From: Pseudomonadota bacterium
GTDB taxonomy: Bacteria > Desulfobacterota > Desulfobulbia > Desulfobulbales > Desulfocapsaceae
Reading direction: 5' to 3'
Assembly: GCA_023412495.1 (NCBI GenBank)
Contig: JAEYNP010000145.1
Span: 1-64,000 of the forward strand
Length of the DNA stretch: 64,000 bases
Shown here: in pieces, positions 53,667-62,042 of the stretch
Position numbering within the stretch: position 1 is the first letter of the stretch
How the letters are laid out: every line of letters begins with the position of its first letter
Made by a program: the position numbers and the translations under genes
Notes under the pieces: model-generated
What the model was told of the DNA's origin: nothing
Databases searched by the model: none
Seen by the model: the letters and a program-made list of their open reading frames with translations, nothing else

Positions 53667-54464
53667 ATGATCGACGCTATCAAGGATAAAGTGAAAACGC
53701 TTCTGGATTCGGGCGAGATCGAAGGTTTCCTCGGACTCGCCAAAAGGAACGGCCATGTCGCTCCCCACCTTTTCCGGAAAGGCGATAATCTGGATGACAT
53801 GTCGCTGGGCGACTACAAGAGCGCCGGAGACGCCAGGTATCCTCTCAACAAGTATCTCATCGGCATCGCCAAGGCGCATCCCGAGGCCAGGCTGGGCGTG
53901 TTGGTCAGGGGCTGCGACGACCGCGGCCTGCAGACGCTCTACACCTGGAACCAGCTGAACCCTGAAAAGGTGGTCCCGGTCGGCCTGGCCTGCCCGCAGG
54001 AACTGGCGGATGCCTGCGAGTGTTCGCAGCCATATCCGGCGGAGATCGCGGCTGGCGAGCGGGCGAAGCCGGGGGAGGCGAAATCGGTTGCGGCGATCGA
54101 CGCGCTGGACATTACCGAGAGGTTCTCCTACTGGATGAGCGAGTTCGTCAAATGCATCAAATGCTACGGCTGCAGCAACGTCTGCCCCATGTGCTTCTGC
54201 AACGAGTGCAGCCTCAAGTGCGACGACCTGGTCAAGGGCGGGGAGCTGCCGCCGGAGATCCCGGTCTTCCACCATACCCGGGCCATGCACATGGTCGGCC
54301 GGTGCGTCGACTGCGGTCTGTGCGAAGAGGCCTGTCCGTCCGGTATTCCCCTCAGGACCCTGTACAAGAAGGTCGGCAGCGTCATGGAGGAGAAATTCGA
54401 TTTCAAGACCGGCTATGTCGCAGGCCAGAGGTCGCCGCTCAATATCATCGAAGGGAAGAAATAG
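53667..54464 (+). CDS. FdhB-like 4Fe-4S electron-transfer protein
   Basis: A 265-residue soluble Fe-S protein. Cysteine groups: VRGCDDRGLQTL, GLACPQELADACECS, KCIKCYGCSNVCPMCFCNEC SLKC, and CVDCGLCEEACPSG, enough for two standard 4Fe-4S clusters plus further sites. The first part resembles the FrhB/FdhB group of F420- or ferredoxin-linked subunits. Being 26 bp after MvhD2 and 13 bp before FdhA, it is expected to carry electrons from formate dehydrogenase to MvhD2-HdrA. Confidence 0.8.
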   Translation: MIDAIKDKVKTLLDSGEIEGFLGLAKRNGHVAPHLFRKGDNLDDMSLGDYKSAGDARYPLNKYLIGIAKAHPEARLGVLVRGCDDRGLQTLYTWNQLNPEKVVPVGLACPQELADACECSQPYPAEIAAGERAKPGEAKSVAAIDALDITERFSYWMSEFVKCIKCYGCSNVCPMCFCNECSLKCDDLVKGGELPPEIPVFHHTRAMHMVGRCVDCGLCEEACPSGIPLRTLYKKVGSVMEEKFDFKTGYVAGQRSPLNIIEGKK

Positions 54465-54477
54465 GATGGGAGCTACT

Positions 54478-56517
54478 ATGGATTACAGGACAGTACTGAC
54501 GACGTGTACATACTGTGGCTGTGGCTGCAATTTTTTTCTGGAAGTGCTGGACGGCAGGGCGATCGGCACCATCCCCTGCAAGACGAGCCCGGTGAACGAA
54601 GGCAAGCTCTGCATCAAGGGCTGGAATGTCCATGAGTTCATCCACAGCAAAAAGAGATTGACCAAGCCGCTCATTCGTAAAGACGGCGAACTCCAGGAAG
54701 CCACCTGGGACGAGGCCCTCGACTATACGGCCCAGCGGCTCAGGCAGATCAAGGAGCAATCCGGCCCCGACAGCATCGGCTTTCTCGCCTCGGCCAAGGT
54801 CACCAACGAGGAGAACTACCTGCTGCAGAAATTCGCCCGGGCGGCCGTCGGCACCAACAACGTCGATCACTGCGCCCGGCTCTGACACTCCTCGACTGTG
54901 GCAGGTCTTGCCGCAGCATTCGGGAGTGGCGCGATGACCAACTCCATTGAAGAGTTCGAGCAAGCCGACTGCATCTTCATCATCGGCTCCAACACCTCGG
55001 TCGCCCATCCCCTCATCGCCACCCGGATCTTCCGCGCCAAAAAGAACGGGGCGAAGATTATCGTGGCCGATCCGAGAAAAGTCCATATCTCCGAGATCGC
55101 CGACATCTACGTCAGGCAGAAGATGGGCACGGACGTGGCCCTGCTGAACGGGATAATGCATGTGATCCTGAAAAGCGGCTGGCACGATCAGGCCTTCATC
55201 GATGAGCGGACGGAAGAGTTCGAGAGCTTCAAGAAGGTGGTGGAAGGCTTCACCCCGGAAATGGCGGCGGAGATCTGCGGCGTGTCCGCCGAGGATATTC
55301 GCAGCATCGCCGAATGCTACGCCAGGGCCGGCAAGGCCTCGCTCGTCTACTGCATGGGTATCACCCAGCATACCACCGGAGTCGACAACGTGAAGACGCT
55401 CGCCAACCTTGCCATGCTCACCGGCAACCTCGGCAAGGAGTCCTCGGGCGTCAATCCCCTGCGTGGCCAGAACAACGTCCAGGGCGCCTGCGACATGGGC
55501 GGCCTGCCGAATGTCTTCACCGCCTACCAGCCGGTGACGAGCGGCGAGGCGGTGGCGAAATTCGCCAAGGCCTGGAGCGTCGACAAGCTGTCGGACAAGA
55601 TCGGCCTCACCATCCCGGGCATGCTGGAAGGCCTGGAACAGGAAACGGTCAAGGCCCTCTATGTACTGGGCGAGAACCCGGTGGTCAGCGACCCCGATGT
55701 CAATCATGTGATCAAGGCCCTGAAAAAGGCGGAATTCCTGGTGGTCCAGGATATCTTCCTCACCGCCACGGCGGAGCTCGCCGACGTGGTGCTGCCCGGC
55801 GTCTCCTTCGCCGAGAAGGACGGGACCTTCTCCAACACCGAGCGGCGGGTAACCCGGGTCCGGCAGGCGGTCGAGCCGTCGGGTGAAGCAAGGCAGGACT
55901 GGCAGATCATTCAGGATGTCTCCACCAGGTTCGGCTATGCCATGAATTATGCGTCGCCTGAGGAAATCTTCACCGAGATCGCTTCGCTGACGCCTTCATA
56001 CGCCGGCATCACCTATCCGCGGCTGGAAGGGGACGGCCTGCAGTGGCCGTGCCCGACCCCAGACCATCCCGGCACCCGCTATCTCCACAAAGACAAAGTG
56101 GCGAGGGGAAAAGGCCTGTTCCATGCCATCGGCTTCAAGCCGCCGGCGGAGGTGATCGACGAGCAGTTCCCCTTCTGGCTGTCGACTGGGCGGGTCTTTG
56201 CCCACTACCATACCGGCACGATGACCCGGAACTCCCCGACCCTCGATGCGGAAATCGCGGAAGGCTTCCTTGAACTGAGCGCCGAAGATGCTGAAAAAAT
56301 CAACGTCAGGCACGGGGACGTGGTCACCATCTCCTCACGCCGGGGCAGCATCGAAGCCAAGGCCATGGTGACCAAACGCATCGCCCCCGGTTCGGTCTTC
56401 ATGCCCTTCCACTTCATCGAAAGCTGCGCCAACGTTCTGACCAACCCGGCGCACGATCCGATCTGTAAAATTCCGGAACTCAAGGTCTGCGCGGTAAACG
56501 TCGCCAAGGCCGCCTGA
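54478..56517 (+). CDS. fdhA: Formate dehydrogenase catalytic subunit (molybdenum/tungsten, selenocysteine)
   Basis: 679 residues with Sec136 at TGA 54883-54885 ([19 protein letters not shown]), the metal ligand position of FdhF-type enzymes. The N-terminal 4Fe-4S motif is CTYCGCGC with GKLCIKGW; bis-MGD binding motifs include [59 protein letters not shown] and the C-terminal STGRVFAHYHTGTMTR. No Tat signal, so cytoplasmic. The ATG at 54478 has GGGAG 5 nt before it; ATG at 54466 is also possible. It would oxidise formate or reduce CO2, the entry to the methyl branch. Confidence 0.93.
54898..54914 (+). promoter_or_regulatory. SECIS hairpin of fdhA (Sec136)
   Basis: GTGGCA-GGTCT-TGCCGC starts 12 nt after the TGA. 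The loop GGTCT is the one I know from E. coli fdhF, and the downstream fdhA at 62043 has the same loop. Confidence 0.8.
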
Positions 56518-56523
56518 AAAGGC

Positions 56524-56560
56524 CCGCCGATCAACCCGGTTAGGCCGGGGTGATCGGCGG
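56524..56560 (+). terminator. Strong hairpin after fdhA
   Basis: CCGCCGATCA (56524-56533) pairs with TGATCGGCGG (56551-56560), with an inner CCGG/CCGG pairing. No T run follows. Probable end of the hdr-mvh-fdh transcript. Confidence 0.6.
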
Positions 56561-56577
56561 CGGAATCGCGAAAGGAT

Positions 56578-56612
56578 TGAGGACTCAGTGCTGAGGAATG
56601 AGTGCTGAGTAA
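56578..56612 (+). repeat. 7-nt tandem array (TGAGTGC unit)
   Basis: TGAGGAC, TCAGTGC, TGAGGAA, TGAGTGC, TGAGTAA. A trace recurs at about 56779 (GACTGAGTGCTGGCAGCTGG). Together with the palindrome at 56837 and a CGATTCCGATCCCGAC fragment near 56725, it makes up the 490-bp gap before the nuoE-like gene, in which I see no gene. Confidence 0.6.
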
Positions 56613-56836
56613 CGGAGCTGGGGCGAAAATCATTCCCTCGCTGGCGTAACCCCCGGTAGAGTGCGTTTCACACACAAGGTGCATGGAATGCACCCTACAC
56701 TTCCACCTCTACAGTTAAAGTTCGATTCCGATCCCGACTTGGAGAGTAATTCTAAGGACATTGGAATACACCCTACGAGACTGAGTGCTGGCAGCTGGCG
56801 CAGGGGCGAAAAATTTCCTCTGCGAAAGGCTGGCAT

Positions 56837-56906
56837 GATCGTTCCCACGCTCCAGCGTGGGAACGTAGCCCCTTGGACGCTCCCGCGTCCCGTTTCGTTC
56901 AGAGCC
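56837..56906. repeat. GTTCCCACGCTCCAGCGTGGGAAC palindrome module, inverted copy
   Basis: GATCGTTCCCACGCTCCAGC and GTGGGAACG, then GGACGCTCCCGCGTCCCGTT TCGTTCAGAGCC. It is the reverse complement of the module at 637-704, including the part outside the palindrome. Confidence 0.7.
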
Positions 56907-57010
56907 TGCCCAGGTTGTCCGATACGATTCTACGCGCTCGAATATCGTGTGGTGGAAATCCCCCGAGCCGGAGGAATCGAGGAGAGGGGCTCGTTTGGCT
57001 TGATCCCGAA

Positions 57011-57493
57011 TCAATTCCTCAGGGGATCGTCCTTATACGGCTTGAGGTTCTTGAGCATCTTCTCGCCGGTCTGCTTGCCGAAGACCTTGTCGTTGACGAT
57101 TACCACGGGGGCGATGCTGCACGCCCCGACGCAGTTGACCTTTTCCAGCGTGAAATTCATATCGCGGGTGGTCTGCTCGTCGCCTTTGAGCTTCAGGTCG
57201 TCCTGCAGCTTGGAGATGATCTTGGGCGCGCCTTTCACATGACAGACGGTGCCGCAGCAGACGGTGACGATGTTCTTGCCGCGCGGGGTGAGGTGAAACT
57301 GGGAATAGAAGGTGATGACGCCGTAGAACTTCGAGGCCGGGATGTAGGTCCTCCGCGAGAACCACTCGACGGCTTCCTTTTTGATGTAGCCGAATTCGTT
57401 CTGGATGTCCTGGAGGACGGTGATGATATTGTCCTCATTGTCGACGAACTTCCTGTAGATAGCTTCGAGCTTTTCTTCCTGCGTGTTTTCCAT
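57011..57493 (-). CDS. nuoE: NuoE-like 2Fe-2S thioredoxin-fold subunit (NADH/formate dehydrogenase or bifurcating complex)
   Basis: 160 residues from ATG 57493. Helical N-terminus (LEAIYRKFVDNEDNIITVLQ DIQNEFGYI), then the 2Fe-2S thioredoxin fold: FYSQFHLTPRGKNIVTVCCG TVCH, VNCVGACSIAPVVIVND. Ligand cysteines are in CCGTVCH and CVGAC. Such subunits pair with NuoF-like flavoproteins; the probable partner is at 60256 on the other strand, 3 kb away. Start is uncertain: AGGAG precedes ATG 57493 by 8 nt, but GAGGAAGG also precedes a longer frame from 57565. Confidence 0.88.
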   Translation of the reverse strand: MENTQEEKLEAIYRKFVDNEDNIITVLQDIQNEFGYIKKEAVEWFSRRTYIPASKFYGVITFYSQFHLTPRGKNIVTVCCGTVCHVKGAPKIISKLQDDLKLKGDEQTTRDMNFTLEKVNCVGACSIAPVVIVNDKVFGKQTGEKMLKNLKPYKDDPLRN

Positions 57494-57692
57494 CGCCATA
57501 TCTCCTGCATCACCGCAAACCTCGATGGGCTCCTTTTCCAGGACGATGCGAAAAGGGAGCGCCATCAGAAATACCTTCCTCAGTTAAGAGAATAGCAATG
57601 TTGGAGGTGGGTGTCATCTGAAAAATACCACATAGTAGTAGAATATGTGCCACGAAGTAGGAGAGTCCGCCTGCAAAGGAGGGGGAACAGTC

Positions 57693-57750
57693 GTGTGCCT
57701 TGCCGGTGATAGACCTCGTCTCGGTGACCATCAGGTCGGGGAACTGGTCG
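57693..57750 (-). pseudogene. Fragment of a second 5-formyl-THF cyclo-ligase 3' end
   Basis: On the minus strand this stretch reads DQFPDLMVTETRSITGKAH, against DQLLDLVVTETRVIAGTR at the C-terminus of the intact gene at 58022. The DNA also aligns (CCTCGTCTCGGTGACCA is shared). Nothing of the rest of the gene remains around it. The surrounding 57494-58021 holds no supported gene; 57740-57960 is AT-rich DNA of unknown origin. Confidence 0.55.
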
Positions 57751-58021
57751 AAAGGAAGAAAGATACCAAGAAAGATAAAGCCGTAAAAAGTGCTTCAACC
57801 TGTGGAGATGGACTCTGGAAAAAGTTTGATATACCAGGCGTAGTGTCTGAAACACTATGGTACAGTGAAGCGCCGTTCAGACCTACAACGAAGTAGACCG
57901 GACTTTTTACGAGTCCATCAAGAAAGACATTCAGCAATATCTGCTAAGCTGGAAAATATGAACCTGGATATTTCTAGATTTGCTCTTCGAGTCTTCGCGC
58001 CTTCGCGTGAGACCTGAAAAC

Positions 58022-58603
58022 CTATCTTGTGCCGGCAATAACCCTCGTCTCGGTGACCACCAGATCCAGAAGTTGGTCGTGGGCGCTGAGCGGCGCTCTC
58101 TCAACTATCTGCAGGTCGAAGGCGAGGCCGATGCGCGCTGCCGCCGGAATCCGAGCGAGGAAGCGATCGTAGTAGCCACCGCCGTAGCCGAAACGCCCGC
58201 CCCGTTCGTCGAACACCGAGCCGGGCAGGAGGATGGTCTCGATCTCTTCCGGGACGACGAGGTTGGTGCGGCAGAGTTCCTCGGTCGGTTCGGGGATCTT
58301 GCAATAGCCCGGCCGCAGATCGGCTTCGCGGTCGGTGATGCGGATGGCATCCAGCCGCTTTTCCTTGATGCGGGTGATGGGCACCGTGACAGTTTTGCCC
58401 ATGGCCAGCAGGGCGTCGATCAGCTCGACCGTGGCCACTTCGCTGCGGAAACTGACATAGACAAAGATCGACCGGCGGTCGCGCACCTGCTCGAGGCTCA
58501 GCAGGGACTGCTGGATTGCCCGCGATTTAGTGAGAATCTCTACCTTGCTCAGACAGTCTCGGCTTGCCAGGATATTCTTTCTCAATGTGGCGCTGTCGTT
58601 CAT
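58022..58603 (-). CDS. fau: 5-formyltetrahydrofolate cyclo-ligase
   Basis: 193 residues from ATG 58603, which follows GGAGACCACA. It converts 5-formyl-THF to 5,10-methenyl-THF using ATP. Motifs: the Mg-ATP/folate signature LLPGSVFDERGGRFGYGGGY YDRFL, plus IFVYVSFRSEVATVELIDAL and AARIGLAFDLQIVE near the end. It feeds the folate pool that the methyl branch of the Wood-Ljungdahl pathway uses, which fits its place next to acs and fdh genes, although it is a housekeeping enzyme in many bacteria. Earlier ATG codons at 58615 and 58648 are possible. Confidence 0.92.
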   Translation of the reverse strand: MNDSATLRKNILASRDCLSKVEILTKSRAIQQSLLSLEQVRDRRSIFVYVSFRSEVATVELIDALLAMGKTVTVPITRIKEKRLDAIRITDREADLRPGYCKIPEPTEELCRTNLVVPEEIETILLPGSVFDERGGRFGYGGGYYDRFLARIPAAARIGLAFDLQIVERAPLSAHDQLLDLVVTETRVIAGTR

Positions 58604-58679
58604 TGTGGTCTCCATTTGTGGGATTGGCGCGACCGGGCGGAGTGTCACGCCGCTCGGGATGCGAATTATCCGGCCGCCG

Positions 58680-59948
58680 TCATAACCTCTGAATAATGTA
58701 GAGAAAAGTCGGCAATCTGCTCATCACCTTCAACCGGTTGAACTCGAATAGCCGGGCCCGGGACGGCTGGTTGAAGGTGAGCGGAGAGAAATAGATCGAG
58801 CCTTTCGGTTTGGTGAAGACCAGTCTCTCCCGGATGAGTTTCAGGATCGCCGGATAGTGGTTGGCCGGAAGATTCTCGTCCATGATGAAATTGGCGGTTA
58901 TCTCGATATTGCCGTAGCGATCGTTGATCTCCTGCATCCTGGTGAAGGCTTCCTCGACCATCGTGGCCGAGATCGGTTTGCCGATCCGGTCGAGGGTCTC
59001 CTGGTCGGCGGACTCCAGCCCGATATTGATATAAAACATCCCCGGCAGCCTCTTCAGGTCGCCAAAGAAATCTTCCGGGGTGTCAAGCAGCGAACTGGCG
59101 GAGCCGAAGAAAAAGGTCCGGTGGGTCCGGATGTGGGAATCGGTGAAGCTCAGTCGCCTGTACGCCTCCTCGATACTGAAAAGCAGCAGGTCGGGCCCCG
59201 CCAGCAGAGCGTCGTGCTCGCCCAGGAACAGGGCGTTGCAGTTGGCGATATCCGCGCCCCACAACTCCCTCAGGTCGCTGATCTGGCGATCGATCTCAGC
59301 CTTGGTCCGCCGGCGGAAGACGGCACTATTCTTCACCTTGCAGAATCTGCACTTGTGGAGGCAACCTTCTGCAACAGTCAGGGGTATCAGGTTGTATTCT
59401 GCATGCCGGGCGTCCGGGGGGAGCACCGAGATGCGTCCGCCGATGATCGCCCGCAGCCGCTCAGCTTTTTCTTCGAGCACTTCAGGGGAATTGGCCAGCG
59501 CCGCTGCGAGAAACTGGCGGACCGGTTCGGGCGGATCATGAACGGCTTCCGCCAGTTCGACGAGAATCTCGTGCCACGAATCCGCAAGACCGCGTATCTC
59601 CTCTTCGGCAAAGGGACGCCCGCCGAGGAGGTTGTTGGAGGGGTAGGCGAAGTTCGGCAGGTAGTATTCGCCGATGGCCTCGAAGACCCCCGTGTAGCCG
59701 CCGGTCGAGTAGTAGACCCAGTCGTTGCCGCGGGTCCTCTTCAGCCACTCGTGGGGATGGTGCCAGTTCTTGCCTCGACGCTGGGCTCTGATGATTTCGC
59801 CGTCGAGGTTGAAATGGAAGACGAAACTATCGGCGGCAATCTCATGGAATACCCCGCAGTGGAGGGGAAAACTCTGCTTCGAGTAATCGGCCGCCCCGTG
59901 TCTGGCGAGGGTTATCCGGCAGGTATCAACAACAGAAAGGGAATTCAT
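58680..59948 (-). CDS. Radical SAM protein of unknown specificity
   Basis: 422 residues. The radical-SAM 4Fe-4S motif is CLHKCRFCK at about residues 196-204, preceded by NLIPLTVAEG. Further core motifs: LFLGEHDALLAG, FFFGSASSLLDTP, MFYINIGLESADQETLDRIG K, and NIEITANFIMDENLPANHYP. The N-terminal 190 residues have no family that I recognise, beginning MNSLSVVDTCRITLARHGAA. The Elp3/MiaB-like pattern GLESADQ places it near B12-independent, HemN-like methylase or coproporphyrinogen-type groups, without assigning a reaction. No ribosome-binding site is clear before the ATG. Confidence 0.78.
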   Translation of the reverse strand: MNSLSVVDTCRITLARHGAADYSKQSFPLHCGVFHEIAADSFVFHFNLDGEIIRAQRRGKNWHHPHEWLKRTRGNDWVYYSTGGYTGVFEAIGEYYLPNFAYPSNNLLGGRPFAEEEIRGLADSWHEILVELAEAVHDPPEPVRQFLAAALANSPEVLEEKAERLRAIIGGRISVLPPDARHAEYNLIPLTVAEGCLHKCRFCKVKNSAVFRRRTKAEIDRQISDLRELWGADIANCNALFLGEHDALLAGPDLLLFSIEEAYRRLSFTDSHIRTHRTFFFGSASSLLDTPEDFFGDLKRLPGMFYINIGLESADQETLDRIGKPISATMVEEAFTRMQEINDRYGNIEITANFIMDENLPANHYPAILKLIRERLVFTKPKGSIYFSPLTFNQPSRARLFEFNRLKVMSRLPTFLYIIQRL

Positions 59949-60041
59949 GGGAGGATATTAACAGGATAGCGGGAGTGTTGCAAATGCCTTGGGATCAGCG
60001 GCAATAAAAGAGTTCAAGAACCGGACATCCAATCAAACGAA

Positions 60042-60070
60042 TTGACACATTGTGGTACTTTGACTAAAAT
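60042..60070 (+). promoter_or_regulatory. Promoter of the nuoF-fdhA operon, with palindrome core shared with cooS
   Basis: TTGACA (60042-60047), 17 nt, TAAAAT (60065-60070). ACACATTGTGG at 60045-60055 overlaps the -35 box and spacer and matches, in 10 of 11 positions, the reverse complement CCACATTGTGG of the cooS operator centre. The leader to 60256 is about 180 nt. Confidence 0.6.
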
Positions 60071-60255
60071 TGGTGGTAGATCTTCTTGTTTTTGCGGTCA
60101 AAGAAATTCAGGTTAGACACAGGAAGTGATCGGACCCACTCCAAATCCAATCCTTCAATCCTCCAATCCCATCGCGGGTGCAACTCCTTGCCGTTCAGAG
60201 TGGCCCGGCGACGACAATACAAGCCCTCTTTTCGGATATCAATAAAGGATAGGCA

Positions 60256-62037
60256 ATGGCCAGCGAAATAATCGTCAATGTGTGCATGGGTACCGGCGGC
60301 ATCGCAGCCGGCGGCGACCAGGTGATGGATGCCTTCATCAAGGAATTTGCGGCGGCGGGGATCGACAACGCCACGGTCAAGGAACATTGCCGGCTGCACA
60401 AGGTCGGCTGTCGGGGTTTCTGCGCCCGCGACGTCCTGGTGGATATAGCGATCAACGGTGTGGCCTCCACCTACCAGTACATCAAGCCGGAGATGGTGAA
60501 GCGGCTGGTGGCCGAGCATGTGGTCGGCAGAAGGCCGGTCAAGGAATGGCTGGTCGGGGATGATTACCATACCTTTCACGACAATCAGACCAAGAGGGTG
60601 CTCGCCGATCTCGGCCGAATCGACCCTGAATCCATCGACGAATACCTGGCCCACGACGGCTACCAGGCGGCGGAAAAGGCCCTGACCTCGATGCAGCCGG
60701 CGGAGGTCATCCAGACCGTCAAGGATTCCGGCCTGCGCGGCCGGGGCGGCGGCGGGTTCCCGACCGGGGTGAAGTGGAGCTTCTGCGCCGCCGCCAAGGC
60801 GGACCAGCGCTATATCATCTGCAACGCCGACGAGGGCGACCCGGGGGCCTTCATGGACCGCTCGGTGATCGAGGGCAACCCTCACGCGGTGATCGAGGGC
60901 ATGATCATCGGCGCCTACGCCATCGGCGCCTCGGTCGGCTACGTCTACATCCGGGCCGAGTATCCGCTGGCCGTCGACCGGCTGCGCCTGGCGCTGAAGC
61001 AGGCCGAGGAGCGGGGCTACCTGGGCGAAAAGCTCTTCGGCACCGATTTCAGCCTGAAGATCAAGGTCAAGCTCGGCGCCGGGGCCTTCGTCTGCGGCGA
61101 GGAGACGGCGCTCATCGCCTCCATCGAGGGCGATCGCGGCATGCCGCGGGCCAAGCCGCCGTTCCCGGCCAACAAGGGTCTCTGGGGCAAGCCGACCATC
61201 ATAAACAACGTCGAGACCTTCGCCAACGTACCCGCGATCATCACCAAGGGGGCCGCCTGGTACGCCTCCATCGGCTCCGAGAAGAGCAAGGGCACCAAGG
61301 TCATCGCGCTGACCGGCAAGATCCGCAACACCGGCCTCATCGAGATCCCCATGGGCATGCCGCTCAAGGATATCATCTACAAGGTCGGCGGCGGGATCGA
61401 GGGCGACCGGCTGTTCAAGGCGGTGCAGACCGGCGGGCCGTCCGGCGGCTGCATTCCGCAGCAGTATATCGACCTGCCGGTGGACTACGAGGGCCTGGCC
61501 TCGGTGGGCTCGATGATGGGCTCCGGCGGCATGGTGGTGCTCGACGAGACCGACTGCATGGTCAATATCTCGAAGTTTTTCCTCGAATTCACCCAGGCGG
61601 AGTCCTGCGGCAAGTGCGTGCCCTGCCGGATCGGTACCAAGCGACTGCTGGAGATCCTCACCCGGATTACCGAGGGAGACGGCCGCGAAGGCGACATCGA
61701 GCTGCTCCAGGAGTTGGCCGAGGACGTGCGCGACTCGAGCCTCTGCGGCCTCGGGATGTCCGCGCCGAACCCGGTCATCAGCACCATCAAGTACTTCCGC
61801 CACGAGTACGAGGCCCACATCAAGCACAAGAAGTGTCCGGCCAAGGTCTGCAACAAGCTGCTGACCTTCTTCATCCGGCCGGACATGTGCGTCGGTTGCA
61901 CCATGTGTGCCAGAGCCTGCTCGGTGAACGCCATCAGCGGCGAGAAAAAGCAACCCCACAAAATCGACCACGCCCTGTGCATCAAGTGCGGGTCCTGCTT
62001 CGATGCCTGTAAATTCAGCGCGGTACTCAAGGAGTAG
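60256..62037 (+). CDS. nuoF: NuoF-like FMN/Fe-S subunit of an NAD-linked formate dehydrogenase or hydrogenase complex
   Basis: 593 residues. N-terminal thioredoxin-like 2Fe-2S region (CMGTGGIAAGG; CRLHKVGCRGFCARD), then the FMN/NADH domain with GLRGRGGGGFPTGVKW and NADEGDPGAFMDRSVIEGNP HA, the SLBB-type region, and the N3-type 4Fe-4S motif SCGKCVPCRIGTKRLLEIL. Two C-terminal ferredoxin clusters follow (CVGCTMCARACSV; CIKCGSCFDACKF). This is the HydB/NuoF architecture of electron-bifurcating or NAD(P)-linked complexes. The next gene starts 5 bp later, so the two form an operon. AAGGATAGGC precedes the ATG. Confidence 0.93.
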   Translation: MASEIIVNVCMGTGGIAAGGDQVMDAFIKEFAAAGIDNATVKEHCRLHKVGCRGFCARDVLVDIAINGVASTYQYIKPEMVKRLVAEHVVGRRPVKEWLVGDDYHTFHDNQTKRVLADLGRIDPESIDEYLAHDGYQAAEKALTSMQPAEVIQTVKDSGLRGRGGGGFPTGVKWSFCAAAKADQRYIICNADEGDPGAFMDRSVIEGNPHAVIEGMIIGAYAIGASVGYVYIRAEYPLAVDRLRLALKQAEERGYLGEKLFGTDFSLKIKVKLGAGAFVCGEETALIASIEGDRGMPRAKPPFPANKGLWGKPTIINNVETFANVPAIITKGAAWYASIGSEKSKGTKVIALTGKIRNTGLIEIPMGMPLKDIIYKVGGGIEGDRLFKAVQTGGPSGGCIPQQYIDLPVDYEGLASVGSMMGSGGMVVLDETDCMVNISKFFLEFTQAESCGKCVPCRIGTKRLLEILTRITEGDGREGDIELLQELAEDVRDSSLCGLGMSAPNPVISTIKYFRHEYEAHIKHKKCPAKVCNKLLTFFIRPDMCVGCTMCARACSVNAISGEKKQPHKIDHALCIKCGSCFDACKFSAVLKE

Positions 62038-62042
62038 CAGCT

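Noticed and set aside
57645..57896. Plus-strand frame of 83 codons
   Set aside because: Includes the antisense of the fau relic and has no ribosome-binding site or recognisable motif.
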